A DNA stretch of 19,303 bases from JALYUA01 sp038229875 (GTDB lineage Bacteria; Acidobacteriota; Thermoanaerobaculia; UBA5066; Gp7-AA6): the NCBI GenBank assembly GCA_038229875.1, contig JBBROA010000082.1, forward strand, positions 1 through 19,303, read 5' to 3'. This document shows positions 1 to 7,551 of this stretch, in pieces. Every line of letters begins with the position of its first letter. Within the stretch, counting starts at the first letter, position 1. The notes beneath the pieces were generated by a model. The model saw only the letters and a list, made by a program, of their open reading frames with translations. It was not told where the DNA came from and did not search any database. Both the position numbers and the translations under genes were made by a program.

Positions 1-20
1 CGTTCGCCCCGCGAACGGCA

Positions 21-198
21 CCGGCCAGCGGCTCGCCTGTCGGCTCGACCGCTGGCCTCGTCCCTTCGTTCGCTGCGGCTCCCGCATCGAGAGGCTCCTC
101 CTTCCCTTCGGTCAGGAGACTCCTCTCGATGCGAGCGTAGCCACCAGCTCGCCGGAAGCGCAGCTCCGCCCCCCTCCCCCGCGGGAGAGGGTCGGGTG
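21..198. repeat. Hairpin-rich intergenic repeat, copy 1
   Basis: About 178 bp here recur in the same orientation at 18514-18699 with scattered substitutions and small indels. The unit holds at least two strong inverted repeats. The first has 9-bp arms GGCCAGCGG (23-31) and CCGCTGGCC (49-57). The second has 11-bp arms GCATCGAGAGG (84-94) and CCTCTCGATGC (122-132), with an inner CTCCT/AGGAG pairing. The end, around 170-190, is a C-rich then G-rich arm typical of GC-rich intergenic repeats. A further hairpin at 1-17 (CGTTCGC, loop CCC, GCGAACG) touches the window edge, so the element may extend left. I see no transposase. The role is unknown; the unit could be a REP/MITE-like element or a structured RNA. 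Confidence 0.8.
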
Positions 199-252
199 AT
201 CGAAGGGACCTCGAGGCTGAGTGGCCCTTTCCCCGGAGATATCATCCGCTCT

Positions 253-1032
253 ATGAAGAAAATCCTCCTGACTTCGCTGGCGTGCCTTGCCTTGACCGGG
301 CCTCTGCTCTCGCAGGAACGCGACGCGAAGGCGGATGCGGTGGGACACGAATTCCAGGCCGCGCTCGGCGGCGAGAACGCCTGGGCCAGGGCGCGGCAGT
401 TCCGGTTCGACTTCGTCGTCGAGCGCGAGGGCAAGCCGATCGCCCGCTTCTCGCACGTCTGGGACCGCTACACCGGGGACTATCGGCTCACCGGGACCGA
501 CAAGACCGGCGCGCCCTTTTCGGTGTTCTTCAATGTGAATACGAAGGAGGGGCAGGCCTTCGTGAATGGAACTCCCGCCGAGGGAGAGGCGCGCGACGCC
601 CAGCTCAAGAACGCTTACGGGCGCTTCATCAACGACACGTACTGGCTGCTGGCGCCCTGGAAGATCTTCGACCCGGGCGTGCGGCTGACGTATGACGGAG
701 AGAAACCGTGTCCGGAAGGGACCGTGACCGGGACTTGCGACGTGTTGAAGCTCTCGTTTGAAAACGTGGGCCTGACGCCCAAAGACGTCTACTGGCTCTG
801 GGTCACCCGCGACGGCCGCAAGATGGTCGCATGGCAGTACCTGTTGAACGGAGCGGAGGAAGCGCCCACGATGGCGATGTGGAAGGACTGGAAGAACTAC
901 GGCGGAATTCTCCTTGCGACCGATAAGCCGATGGTCGGCAAGCCCGCCGTGATTCGCTTCGAGAACGTCTCCGTCACCTCGACCCGCGACGACAGCCTGT
1001 TCCATCCTTCTCAGCTTCCAGCTCGCCGCTGA
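253..1032 (+). CDS. Secreted protein of unknown function, possibly LolA-like or DUF6503-like
   Basis: The product has 259 residues. The ATG at 253 is chosen because it begins a clean signal peptide: MKK, then a hydrophobic stretch ending near residue 17 (TGPLLSQE). An in-frame start 57 bp upstream would bury this signal. A weak GGAG lies about 14 bases before the ATG. The mature protein is rich in aromatic residues and beta-prone, with conserved-looking blocks such as VWDRYTGDYRL, NVNTKEGQAFVNG, FINDTYWLLAPW and SFENVGLTPKDVYWLWV. These remind me of a family of periplasmic or outer-surface proteins (DUF6503-like, with a LolA-type lipid-binding fold), but the assignment is from memory and tentative. 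No catalytic motif is visible. It lies 148 bp before the HAD phosphatase gene on the same strand. Confidence 0.8.
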   Translation: MKKILLTSLACLALTGPLLSQERDAKADAVGHEFQAALGGENAWARARQFRFDFVVEREGKPIARFSHVWDRYTGDYRLTGTDKTGAPFSVFFNVNTKEGQAFVNGTPAEGEARDAQLKNAYGRFINDTYWLLAPWKIFDPGVRLTYDGEKPCPEGTVTGTCDVLKLSFENVGLTPKDVYWLWVTRDGRKMVAWQYLLNGAEEAPTMAMWKDWKNYGGILLATDKPMVGKPAVIRFENVSVTSTRDDSLFHPSQLPARR

Positions 1033-1180
1033 GTCTTCGAAGCGGCCTACTTCCCGCCTCTCGCGTCCCGAGGGAGCGAGAAGCTGCGCCGCCTGCGGGC
1101 TGTTCTGGCAAAACCCGGGGCGGCCCGCTGACCGCCCGTCGATTGCGTATGATCCGGGCGATGAGGTGGAAAACTCTCTG

Positions 1181-1888
1181 ATGGGCGCCGAATCCCCTTC
1201 CAACGGGCACCGGCTGGTGCTGTTCGACATCGACGGGACCCTGCTCTCCGCCGGGCGCGCCGCGCGCGAATCCGTGCTGACCGCCCTGCGCGAGGTTTAT
1301 GGATGGGCCGGCTCCGCGGACTCCCACGATTTCTCGGGAAAGACCGACCCGCAGATCATCCGCGAGCTCATCCTCGAGTCGGTCGGCGACGAGCAATGCG
1401 AAGCCCTGCTGGCGCGCGCCCTCGAGGTGTACCTCTTTGAGCTTTCGAGCCGGCTGACACCCGGAGCAGTGGTCGCAAAACCAGGAGTGGCCGCGGTTCT
1501 CGAGCGCCTCGCCGCCACACCCGGCGTGACGCTCGCCCTGCTCACCGGGAACCTCGAGCCGGGCGCGCGGATCAAGCTCGAGCCGCCGGGTTTCAATTCT
1601 TACTTTCCCTTCGGCGCGTTCGGAAGCGACTCCGCGGACCGTTACCAGCTCCCGGCCATCGCGGTGACGCGGGCCGAAGAGCGCACCGGAATCCGTTTTT
1701 CCGGGAAGTCGATCGTCGTGATCGGGGATTCGGTCCATGACGTCGGCTGCGGCCGAAGCCTCGGCGTTCGCACGGTCGCCGTCGCGACCGGCCCCACGCG
1801 GGCCGAGAGGCTCGCGGCGGAGAACCCGGACGCGCTCTTCGAAAGCTTTGCCGACGTCGACAGGGCGGTGGAGGCGATCCTCGCGTGA
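1181..1888 (+). CDS. HAD-superfamily hydrolase (phosphoglycolate-phosphatase-like)
   Basis: The product has 235 residues. All HAD motifs are present. Motif I is FDIDGT (nucleophile Asp16, acid/base Asp18), motif II is LLTGN with Thr122, motif III is Lys176 in SGKSIVVIGD, and motif IV is Asp183 and Asp187 in GDSVHDVGCG. The roughly 100 residues between motifs I and II form a helical C1 cap, as in phosphoglycolate phosphatase and beta-phosphoglucomutase relatives. The likely reaction is Mg-dependent hydrolysis of a small phosphate ester in the cytoplasm; the substrate cannot be read from sequence. ATG 1181 is preferred because GAGGTGG lies 11 bases upstream; a GTG at 1166 is the alternative. 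The stop overlaps the next start (GTGA at 1885-1888), which implies translational coupling. Confidence 0.9.
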   Translation: MGAESPSNGHRLVLFDIDGTLLSAGRAARESVLTALREVYGWAGSADSHDFSGKTDPQIIRELILESVGDEQCEALLARALEVYLFELSSRLTPGAVVAKPGVAAVLERLAATPGVTLALLTGNLEPGARIKLEPPGFNSYFPFGAFGSDSADRYQLPAIAVTRAEERTGIRFSGKSIVVIGDSVHDVGCGRSLGVRTVAVATGPTRAERLAAENPDALFESFADVDRAVEAILA

Positions 1889-3045
1889 GACGCTCCTCGC
1901 TCGCCGCCGCCGCGCTCGTCTCGACACTCTGGGGCTGCGCCTCTTCCCCCTCCGCGCCCGCGGCGAAGGCTTTGGCGAGCGGACCGCGCGCCCCTTACGA
2001 CGCGCCGGCCGGCACCTCGCACCAGGTCGACATCACGATCCGCTCACAGGCCGCCCGGGAGATTCTCGCGTCTCTCTCGCGGCCGAAGCTCGAGGCGACG
2101 GACACGAAGCTCCTCGAAGATCTCCCGGCAATCCGTTTCACGATCCAGGACTCCAACCGCGGAGTGGAAGTCTTCGAGCGCGACTTCGCCGCCGCATTCG
2201 ACGAGAAGGGACGGACTGCCGTCTTCGACTTCCGATCCATCCGCGAATCGCGGGACCGCTGGCAGGCTCTTCTCGACGTCGTCGCCACGCGCGAGGCGGA
2301 CCTCGCTCGAATGGCTTCGACCCGGGCCGCCGCGCTTCTCCCCGCGGATCGTCCCGTGGCCGCGAAGCTCGACGTCTTCCTCTCGTTCGGTGTCGCCGCT
2401 CTCGGAGACCACATCGTTCTGCGCGGCGACAACGGACGCGAGGCCATGGTCCTCGATCTGGCGCGGGCGCTCGGCGATTCCGAGGGTGAGCCTCTCGACA
2501 GCCGCCTGTCCCGGATCGCGCGGGTCATCGCCGGGGAGGCCTTCCGGCAGGCCTGGAGCGCGTACCGGACACAGAGCCCGGTCTGGCAGCATCCGGATCC
2601 ACAGCTCGGCCAGCTCGACATCCTCCTTCGCGCCGTCGCGGAAGCGGGTCCGGTCGCCGTCTACACCGTCGACGAAAACTTCTTTCCGCTCTCGACCTGG
2701 CTGAAGGAACCGATGAAGCGCGCGATCGAAGACCTGAACCGCCGCGCGGACCGACTCGCGGAAGCGGAAGGGAACCTCGAGCGCCGGATGGAGTTGACGG
2801 GCGAGATCCGGCGCGGCGACTTCGGCCGGCGAGTCGCCGGCCAGGACGGCGCCTACGTCGTGGACGCCGTCATCCAGAACGCGGGCCTCGCCGGACTGCG
2901 CCAGGCCCTGCAGGCGGGCCCGCGCGCTCTCTTCGACGCGTACGACAAGGCCGTGCAGGCGGACAAAAGCCTGGTCCCCCTTTCGAAATCGATTCGCGAC
3001 CGGCTCGCGAACGTCCCACAGAAGACCGCTCCGGCTCCTCGCTGA
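1885..3045 (+). CDS. Putative lipoprotein of unknown function
   Basis: The product has 386 residues. It starts at a GTG that overlaps the HAD gene stop, with GGAGG about 10 bases upstream. The N terminus has two arginines, a hydrophobic segment and LWGC (Cys18). This resembles a lipobox, although Trp at -2 is unusual. A Ser/Ala/Pro-rich linker follows. The body is largely charged and helical, with a likely coiled coil around residues 278-300 (LNRRADRLAEAEGNLERR). I recognise no domain. The gene is sandwiched between a HAD hydrolase and an aldehyde dehydrogenase in a tight + strand run, but that context does not reveal a function. The reading frame is intact and codon use matches the neighbours. 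Confidence 0.8.
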   Translation: MRRSSLAAAALVSTLWGCASSPSAPAAKALASGPRAPYDAPAGTSHQVDITIRSQAAREILASLSRPKLEATDTKLLEDLPAIRFTIQDSNRGVEVFERDFAAAFDEKGRTAVFDFRSIRESRDRWQALLDVVATREADLARMASTRAAALLPADRPVAAKLDVFLSFGVAALGDHIVLRGDNGREAMVLDLARALGDSEGEPLDSRLSRIARVIAGEAFRQAWSAYRTQSPVWQHPDPQLGQLDILLRAVAEAGPVAVYTVDENFFPLSTWLKEPMKRAIEDLNRRADRLAEAEGNLERRMELTGEIRRGDFGRRVAGQDGAYVVDAVIQNAGLAGLRQALQAGPRALFDAYDKAVQADKSLVPLSKSIRDRLANVPQKTAPAPR

Positions 3046-3056
3046 GCCGCGCCCCG

Positions 3057-4481
3057 ATGGCCTCCCCTGAGCTCCCTCTTCGGATCGCGGGAGAAGAAGT
3101 CACGACCGGGGACTGGATCGAAGTCCGGTCGCCCCACTCCGGCGCTCTGCTTGCCCGGGTCGCCCGCGCGGGGGCGCCGGAAGTCGAGGCGGCGATCGCC
3201 GCCGCGGATCGATCTTTCTCGGCGACGCGGAAGCTCGCTTCCCACCGCCGCGCCGCGATCCTCCGCGCGATCGAAGACGACCTGGTGTCTCGCCGCGACG
3301 AATATGTGGAAACGATCATCGCGGAAGCGGGGAAGCCGAGGCGGTACGCGGAGGCGGAGGTGGACCGAGGCTCGATCACGCTGCATCTCGCGTCCGAGGA
3401 AGCCACGCGGATCCGCGGCGAGGTGCTACCGGTTGACATCGAGACCCGCGGTGAGGGCGCGTTGTGCATCGTCCGGAGGTTCCCGGTCGGGGTCGTGACG
3501 GCGATCACGCCGTTCAATTTCCCGCTGAACCTCGTCCTTCACAAGGTCGCGCCGGCGATCGCGGCCGGGAACCCCGTCGTGTTGAAGCCCTCACCTCGCA
3601 CCCCGATGACCGCGGACCTCCTCGCTCGCGCCATCGAGTCTTCGGAATGGCCGCGCGAGGCCTTCTCGCTGATCCATGCGGACCCCGACGCCGCCCGGCC
3701 GCTGTGGACCGACCCGAGGATCCATTTCGTGAGCTTCACCGGCTCGGACGCGGTCGGCTGGAAGATCAAGCAGGAAGCCTCCCGACAGAAGGTCACGCTC
3801 GAGCTCGGCGGAAACGCCGCCGCGATCGTGTGCGCGGACGCGGACGTCGCCGACGCGGTCTCGAAGCTCGCCGCCGCGTCCTTCGGCTACGCGGGTCAGG
3901 TGTGCATCAAGGCGCAGAGGATCTTCGTCGCGCGACGGATCGAACGCGAGTTCGTGGAACTCTTCGTATCCGCCGCGCGCGCGATCGTCCCGATGGATCC
4001 GTCCGATCCCGCCACCGTTCTCGGGCCGATGATCGACGAAGAAAGCGCACGGCGCGTCGAGACGTGGGTCGGCGAGGCGCGGGAGGGTGGGGCGCGCGTG
4101 CTGCTCGCGCCGGAGAGACATGGTGCGAGGCTTTCTCCCGGAGTGCTGTCCGGCGCTCCGGCCGGAAGCCTCGTGCGCGACCGGGAGATTTTCGGCCCCG
4201 TCGCCACCGTCGATGCGTTCGACGAGCTCTCCGAGGCGATCGCCGCCGCCAACGAGTCCGCCTATGGCCTGCAGGCGGCGATTTTCACCCGCGACATCGG
4301 CGCCGCTCTGGCGGCGTTCGAGTCTCTCGAGGTCGGAGGGGTCATCGTGAACGAAGCCCCGACTCTGCGCATCGACAACTTTCCATACGGCGGCATCAAG
4401 GCGTCCGGTTTCGGCCGCGAAGGGGTTCGGTACGCGATCGAAGACATGACCGAACCGCGTACTCTCTACCTCCGGGCCTGA
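3057..4481 (+). CDS. NAD(P)-dependent aldehyde dehydrogenase
   Basis: The product has 474 residues, the usual length for the ALDH superfamily. It oxidises an aldehyde to a carboxylate with NAD(P)+ in the cytoplasm. Visible landmarks are the cofactor and oxyanion Asn154 in ITPFNFPLN, the KPSPRTP segment, FTGS (the nucleotide-binding turn), the general base Glu249 in LELGG, the nucleophile Cys283 in AGQVCI, and EIFGPV and the YGGIKASGFGREG C-terminal block. The combination ITPFNFPLN, KPSPRTP and GQVCI resembles the lactaldehyde, sulfolactaldehyde and phosphonoacetaldehyde branch, but substrate prediction is unsafe. The start lies 12 bases after the lipoprotein stop, with no strong Shine-Dalgarno. 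All catalytic residues are present. Confidence 0.95.
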   Translation: MASPELPLRIAGEEVTTGDWIEVRSPHSGALLARVARAGAPEVEAAIAAADRSFSATRKLASHRRAAILRAIEDDLVSRRDEYVETIIAEAGKPRRYAEAEVDRGSITLHLASEEATRIRGEVLPVDIETRGEGALCIVRRFPVGVVTAITPFNFPLNLVLHKVAPAIAAGNPVVLKPSPRTPMTADLLARAIESSEWPREAFSLIHADPDAARPLWTDPRIHFVSFTGSDAVGWKIKQEASRQKVTLELGGNAAAIVCADADVADAVSKLAAASFGYAGQVCIKAQRIFVARRIEREFVELFVSAARAIVPMDPSDPATVLGPMIDEESARRVETWVGEAREGGARVLLAPERHGARLSPGVLSGAPAGSLVRDREIFGPVATVDAFDELSEAIAAANESAYGLQAAIFTRDIGAALAAFESLEVGGVIVNEAPTLRIDNFPYGGIKASGFGREGVRYAIEDMTEPRTLYLRA

Positions 4482-4513
4482 GCGGTCCGGAGGATAAGAT
4501 TCCCGGTCAGCGC

Positions 4514-6088
4514 ATGGACGAAAACTCGGAGGCGCCCCCGGGCGCATCCGGCCGGGACCGGCAGGAGATGCTGAAGCTCCTCGCCGACCAGATGCCGGTC
4601 GTGATCTGGACCACCGACCGGGATCTCCGGTTCGTGTCCTCGATGGGCGGCGGGCTGGCGTCGCTCGGCTTCCTGCCCGGCCAACTCGCCGGGATGAGCC
4701 TGTTCGAGTATTTCGGAACCAAAGACCCCGAGTTCACCCCGATCGTCGCGCACCGCCGCGCGCTCGCCGGCGAGTCCGTCTCCTACGAGCTCGCGTGGGA
4801 AGCGCAGGTGTACTCCTCTCAGGTGCGCCCGTTGCGCGGCGAAGACGGCGAGATCGCGGGCGTCGTCGGGGTCGCGCTTGACGTCACCGACCGTGATCGC
4901 GCCGAGAAGGAGCTCAAACGGTCCGTCGCGCTGCTTCGATCCACCCTCGATTCGACGGAGGACGGGATCCTGGTCGTCGACGACGCCGGCAAAATCGTAA
5001 CTTACAACCGGCGGTTCGTCGATATGTGGGCTATCCCCGAAGACCTCGTGCAGGCCGGCGACGACGACAAGGCGATCGCGTTCGTTCTCGATCAGCTGGT
5101 CGACCCCGGCCTCATGGTGACGCGCACCATGGACCACTACGCTCATCTCGACACCGAGACGTACGACCTTCTCAAGTTCAAGGACGGGCGGGTTTTCGAG
5201 CGTTTCTCGCCGGCGCGTTCCGGCTCGGGGGCCGAGCGTATCCGGGTGTGGAGCTTTCGAGACATCACGGAGCGCATCCGCCGGGACGAGGAGCGGAGCC
5301 GGTCTCTCTCTCTCCTCGAGGCGACGCTCGAGTCGACGGCCGACGGGCTGCTCGTCGTCGACACGGAAGGCCGCATCGTGAGCTACAACCGGAAGTTCAT
5401 CGAGATGTGGCGGATTCCGGAGAGCATCGCGGCGTCGGGAGACGATTCCCGGGCGCTCGCCTTCGTGCTCGATCAGCTGAAGGCGCCCGATACGTTTTTG
5501 AAGAAGGTTCGGGACCTCTACGGACATCCGGACTCGCAGAGCTTCGATTGGCTCGAGTTCCACGACGGGCGCGTCTTCGAGCGCTATTCGCAGCCGCAAA
5601 GGGTCGGCGGCGCGACTATCGGCCGCGTCTGGAGCTTTCGGGACGTGAGCGACCGCCTTCGAATGGAAGAGATCCTGAGGCGGCAGGCGCGGACCTTCGA
5701 GCACATGTTCGACGCGGTGATCGTTACGGACCTTTCGGGCCGAATCCTCGACTGCAATCCTGGTGCGGAAAAGATGTTCGGCTATCCTCGTGAGGGGCTC
5801 GTCGGCAAGAACCCCGAGATCCTGCTGTCGCCGGCGGAGGAGCGGGACAAGACGGCGAAGATGCTCGACGCGATGCGCCAGACGGGAAGGTGGAACGGAC
5901 CCGTGCGGTTCCGGCGCAAGGACGGGGCGCGGGGGACTTCCGAGACCGTCGTGGTTCCGCACTCGGACGAGTACGGGCGCCTGACCGCGGCGATTTTCAT
6001 CCATCGCGACGTGACCGCCGTGAAGGAGCTCGAGCGCCAGCTGCACGAGATCCAGGGAAGCGAGGACTCGGGGATGGGGAGAGGCTAG
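4514..6088 (+). CDS. Multi-PAS domain sensor protein lacking an output domain
   Basis: The product has 524 residues. The ATG at 4514 is the first sensible start; the open frame runs far upstream, but that part is an arginine-rich shadow of the aldehyde dehydrogenase gene. Four PAS/PAC modules follow one another at about residues 20-135, 136-262, 263-390 and 391-510. Modules 2 and 3 are clearly an internal duplication (ILVVDDAGKIVTYNRRFVDM and LLVVDTEGRIVSYNRKFIEM; KDGRVFERFS and HDGRVFERYS; VWSFRDIT and VWSFRDVS). Module 4 is a classical PAS (ILDCNPGAEKMFGY). There is no transmembrane segment, histidine kinase, GGDEF, HTH or SpoIIE domain. The protein stops about 15 residues after the last PAC helix (VKELERQLHEIQ), where a kinase helix would normally begin. 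It may act by protein-protein contact or be the remnant of a longer kinase. Confidence 0.88.
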   Translation: MDENSEAPPGASGRDRQEMLKLLADQMPVVIWTTDRDLRFVSSMGGGLASLGFLPGQLAGMSLFEYFGTKDPEFTPIVAHRRALAGESVSYELAWEAQVYSSQVRPLRGEDGEIAGVVGVALDVTDRDRAEKELKRSVALLRSTLDSTEDGILVVDDAGKIVTYNRRFVDMWAIPEDLVQAGDDDKAIAFVLDQLVDPGLMVTRTMDHYAHLDTETYDLLKFKDGRVFERFSPARSGSGAERIRVWSFRDITERIRRDEERSRSLSLLEATLESTADGLLVVDTEGRIVSYNRKFIEMWRIPESIAASGDDSRALAFVLDQLKAPDTFLKKVRDLYGHPDSQSFDWLEFHDGRVFERYSQPQRVGGATIGRVWSFRDVSDRLRMEEILRRQARTFEHMFDAVIVTDLSGRILDCNPGAEKMFGYPREGLVGKNPEILLSPAEERDKTAKMLDAMRQTGRWNGPVRFRRKDGARGTSETVVVPHSDEYGRLTAAIFIHRDVTAVKELERQLHEIQGSEDSGMGRG

Positions 6089-6287
6089 GTTTGAGCCCCC
6101 CGGGATCGATGACCTGAGCCCCGCGGGTGGACTCCCCACCCGGGCGGGCCTTCCCGAGCAAACCCCTTCCGGTTGGCCAAAATGCAGTTCAGAGACTCCG
6201 GGGCCACCAGCTTCGAGACCCGCCCATCAATTCTTGAGTCCGGATCGCGTTGACGAAGAGGGCGCGAACCACTAACTTGCTCGAACT
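6089..6287 (+). other. Intergenic region with a GC hairpin
   Basis: No gene is seen between the PAS protein and the tRNA. A 7-bp perfect hairpin (CGGGTGG 6124-6130, loop ACTCC, CCACCCG 6136-6142) lies 36 bases after the stop codon. No T-run follows, so it is at best a weak or Rho-assisted terminator. The tRNA promoter should lie in about 6200-6285, but I could not assign convincing -35/-10 boxes. Confidence 0.35.
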
Positions 6288-6377
<90 letters not shown>

Positions 6378-6577
6378 TTCGAAGCCTTTGGCCGGGGGTT
6401 CGAGCCGGAGCGTCGAGCGAGAGCTCGGCGCGGAGACGGCCGCGGTAGGTCCGCGGCCCATCCCTCCTCCTCCGCCATTCGAAGCCTTTGGCCGGGGGTT
6501 CGAGCCGGAGCGTCGAGCGAGAGCTCGGCGCGGAGACGGCCGCGGTAGGTCCGCGGCCCATCCCTCCTCCTCCGCCA
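6378..6577 (+). repeat. Two perfect 100-bp tandem repeats ending in the tRNA 3' end
   Basis: Units 6378-6477 and 6478-6577 are identical. Each begins TTCGAAGCCTTTGG and ends with the same 18 bases that close the tRNA-Ser gene (ATCCCTCCTCCTCCGCCA), so the tRNA 3' end occurs three times at exact 100-bp spacing. Each unit also carries CCGGGGGTTCGA, the 12 bases that form the tRNA T-arm 5' half (tRNA 6348-6359; unit 1 6392-6403). In each unit this is separated from the acceptor-end copy by an insert of about 55 bases. The layout matches the known E. coli tyrT locus, where 178-bp repeats carry the last 19 bases of tRNA-Tyr and yield rtT RNA. The repeats are probably co-transcribed with the tRNA. 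Confidence 0.95.
6410..6558 (+). ncRNA. Candidate structured RNA: paired hairpins in each tRNA-distal repeat
   Basis: Each 100-bp unit contains two strong stems. The first is a 9-bp stem (one G-U) closed by a GAGA tetraloop of the GNRA class: GCGTCGAGC 6410-6418, loop 6419-6422, GCTCGGCGC 6423-6431. The second is a perfect 8-bp stem: GGCCGCGG 6438-6445, loop TAGGT, CCGCGGCC 6451-6458. The same pair recurs at +100 (6510-6531 and 6538-6558). If the pre-tRNA transcript extends here, RNases could release about 100-nt stable RNAs ending in a tRNA-like CCA. Transcription is inferred, not seen. A T-rich stretch at 6581-6590 could mark the end of transcription. Confidence 0.4.
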
Positions 6578-6912
6578 CTGATTTCTTTTTCTGGCGGGTT
6601 GGGAAGGCAGGGAGAAATCGTCGGAGCGAAGCTCGCCCGTCCAGCCTGATGACGTAAGCGGTTCGCCGGCGCATTCACTGAAAGGCGTCCGTGTCAGCGA
6701 AGCTCGCGAGAGTACCCGCCAGATTGTGGTGCATCTATTTTGCAAGCACTCAAGAGGATGAGGCTCGAACACTATACGGTCTGCGTGTGGGAAACGGGGA
6801 CCGTCAGATCAGTCTTCATAAATCCGCAAGTTCGACTATCCGGGTCCGGACCGGGGAGCCACTCGCAGCCGGTCTCGCTGGTCCGCGCGAGCCGTAGAGA
6901 ACCGACCGGGGG
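6578..6912. other. 335-bp stretch with no supported gene
   Basis: Downstream of the tRNA repeats I see only short open frames (at most 74 codons) with low-complexity translations and no good ribosome binding site. The beginning, 6581-6591, is T-rich. It is flanked by CCGCCA (6572-6577) and TGGCGG (6592-6597), which could pair around it. The rest has no recognisable domain remnant, repeat or RNA gene. Base composition around 6725-6840 is less GC-rich than the surroundings, suggesting unselected or decayed sequence. Confidence 0.4.
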
Positions 6913-7314
6913 TCACTTCAGATTGCGTTTGACCTCGGCGGCGAGCGCATCCACCTTCGCCTGATCGGTCGTCCGGATGGAAAGGGAAAAGAGAACCGTT
7001 CCCTGCTGGTACGCCCCCCCGAGAAGTCCGCTGCGGGCCGGGGGAGCCGAGCCTCTTCTCGGAGCATCGGCGTTCGGCCGGGCTTCCTCCGACAGAATCG
7101 TGAACTGCCCGCCGGCGTGCTGTGGCCCGGTGTAAAAACAGTGCATCGCGTTCGAGCCCGTTCGGTCGATGGCCGCGGCGTATCCCATGATCTTCCCGAA
7201 CTGTTCCGCCGTCAGAACCTTGCAGGGATCGTGAGCCGCCGACGCCGTGGCCACGCCGAGGAGCGAGGCGAGAAGAGCGGTGGCGAGGACCGATGTGAGT
7301 CTCGAGTGGCGCAT
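6913..7314 (-). CDS. Small secreted protein, unknown function (DUF3558-like cysteine pattern)
   Basis: The product has 133 residues. The start at 7314 (MRHSRL) is preferred over one 39 bp upstream because it begins a textbook signal peptide (SVLATALLASLLGVATASA, cleavage after ASA) and has AAGGGGA about 9 bases upstream. The mature part opens HDPCKVLTAEQFGKIMG and has a second cysteine in MHCFYTG. The pattern DPC-x-LLT-x-E plus a later Cys-x-Tyr resembles small exported proteins of the DUF3558 type, where two cysteines form a disulfide; this is a pattern resemblance only. The C terminus ends in a lysine-rich helix (KVDALAAEVKRNLK). It is divergent from the phospholipase D gene. Confidence 0.75.
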   Translation of the reverse strand: MRHSRLTSVLATALLASLLGVATASAAHDPCKVLTAEQFGKIMGYAAAIDRTGSNAMHCFYTGPQHAGGQFTILSEEARPNADAPRRGSAPPARSGLLGGAYQQGTVLFSLSIRTTDQAKVDALAAEVKRNLK

Positions 7315-7551
7315 GGAGAAAATCCCCTTTCGAGCATCGAGCGTTTCCGACATGAGTGGGAAGACGCGTCTGAAGGCGGGTCGCGTTCGTGCAGTCTACT
7401 TCCTGTGTCGGGGGGCGCGGGGACGTCGACCGGTCGAAGGAGGCGACCCTCATAATGGCTCCGAGTCTTTGAGTGTTGCGTCCGGACGCGAAAGCCAGGA
7501 GGGGACGATGCTTTGCCCTCAGGATGATGGCGACCTCTGCCGGGAGAGTCG
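7315..7551. promoter_or_regulatory. Divergent intergenic region with two 12-bp palindromes
   Basis: This region must hold the promoters of the secreted-protein gene (-) and the phospholipase D gene (+). Two perfect 12-base palindromes are present: TCGACCGGTCGA (7426-7437) and GCGTCCGGACGC (7478-7489). CATAAT at 7451-7456 is a possible -10 box for the + strand gene, but no matching -35 is clear. GGGAGAG four bases before ATG 7552 is a good ribosome binding site. Operator function is speculative, since GC-rich DNA yields such palindromes easily. Confidence 0.3.

Noticed and set aside
112..1230. A 372-codon - strand open frame across the repeat and the secreted-protein gene
   Set aside because: The + strand reading gives a signal peptide and a plausible mature protein; the antisense frame is a shadow and runs through the repeat hairpins.
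3464..4513. A 350-residue N-terminal extension of the PAS protein
   Set aside because: It lies entirely within the aldehyde dehydrogenase gene in another frame and is Arg/Gly-rich junk. The PAS protein begins naturally at ATG 4514.
4466..6139. A 557-codon open frame on the - strand opposite the PAS protein
   Set aside because: The opposite strand encodes recognisable PAS domains; the antisense translation has no domain and an Arg/Leu/His/Glu-biased composition.
6378..6577. CRISPR array
   Set aside because: The 100-bp units are contiguous and identical with no unique spacers, and the shared block is a tRNA 3' end.
6691..6964. Short + strand open frames of 68 and 74 codons
   Set aside because: There is no ribosome binding site or recognisable composition, and one runs antisense into the secreted-protein gene.
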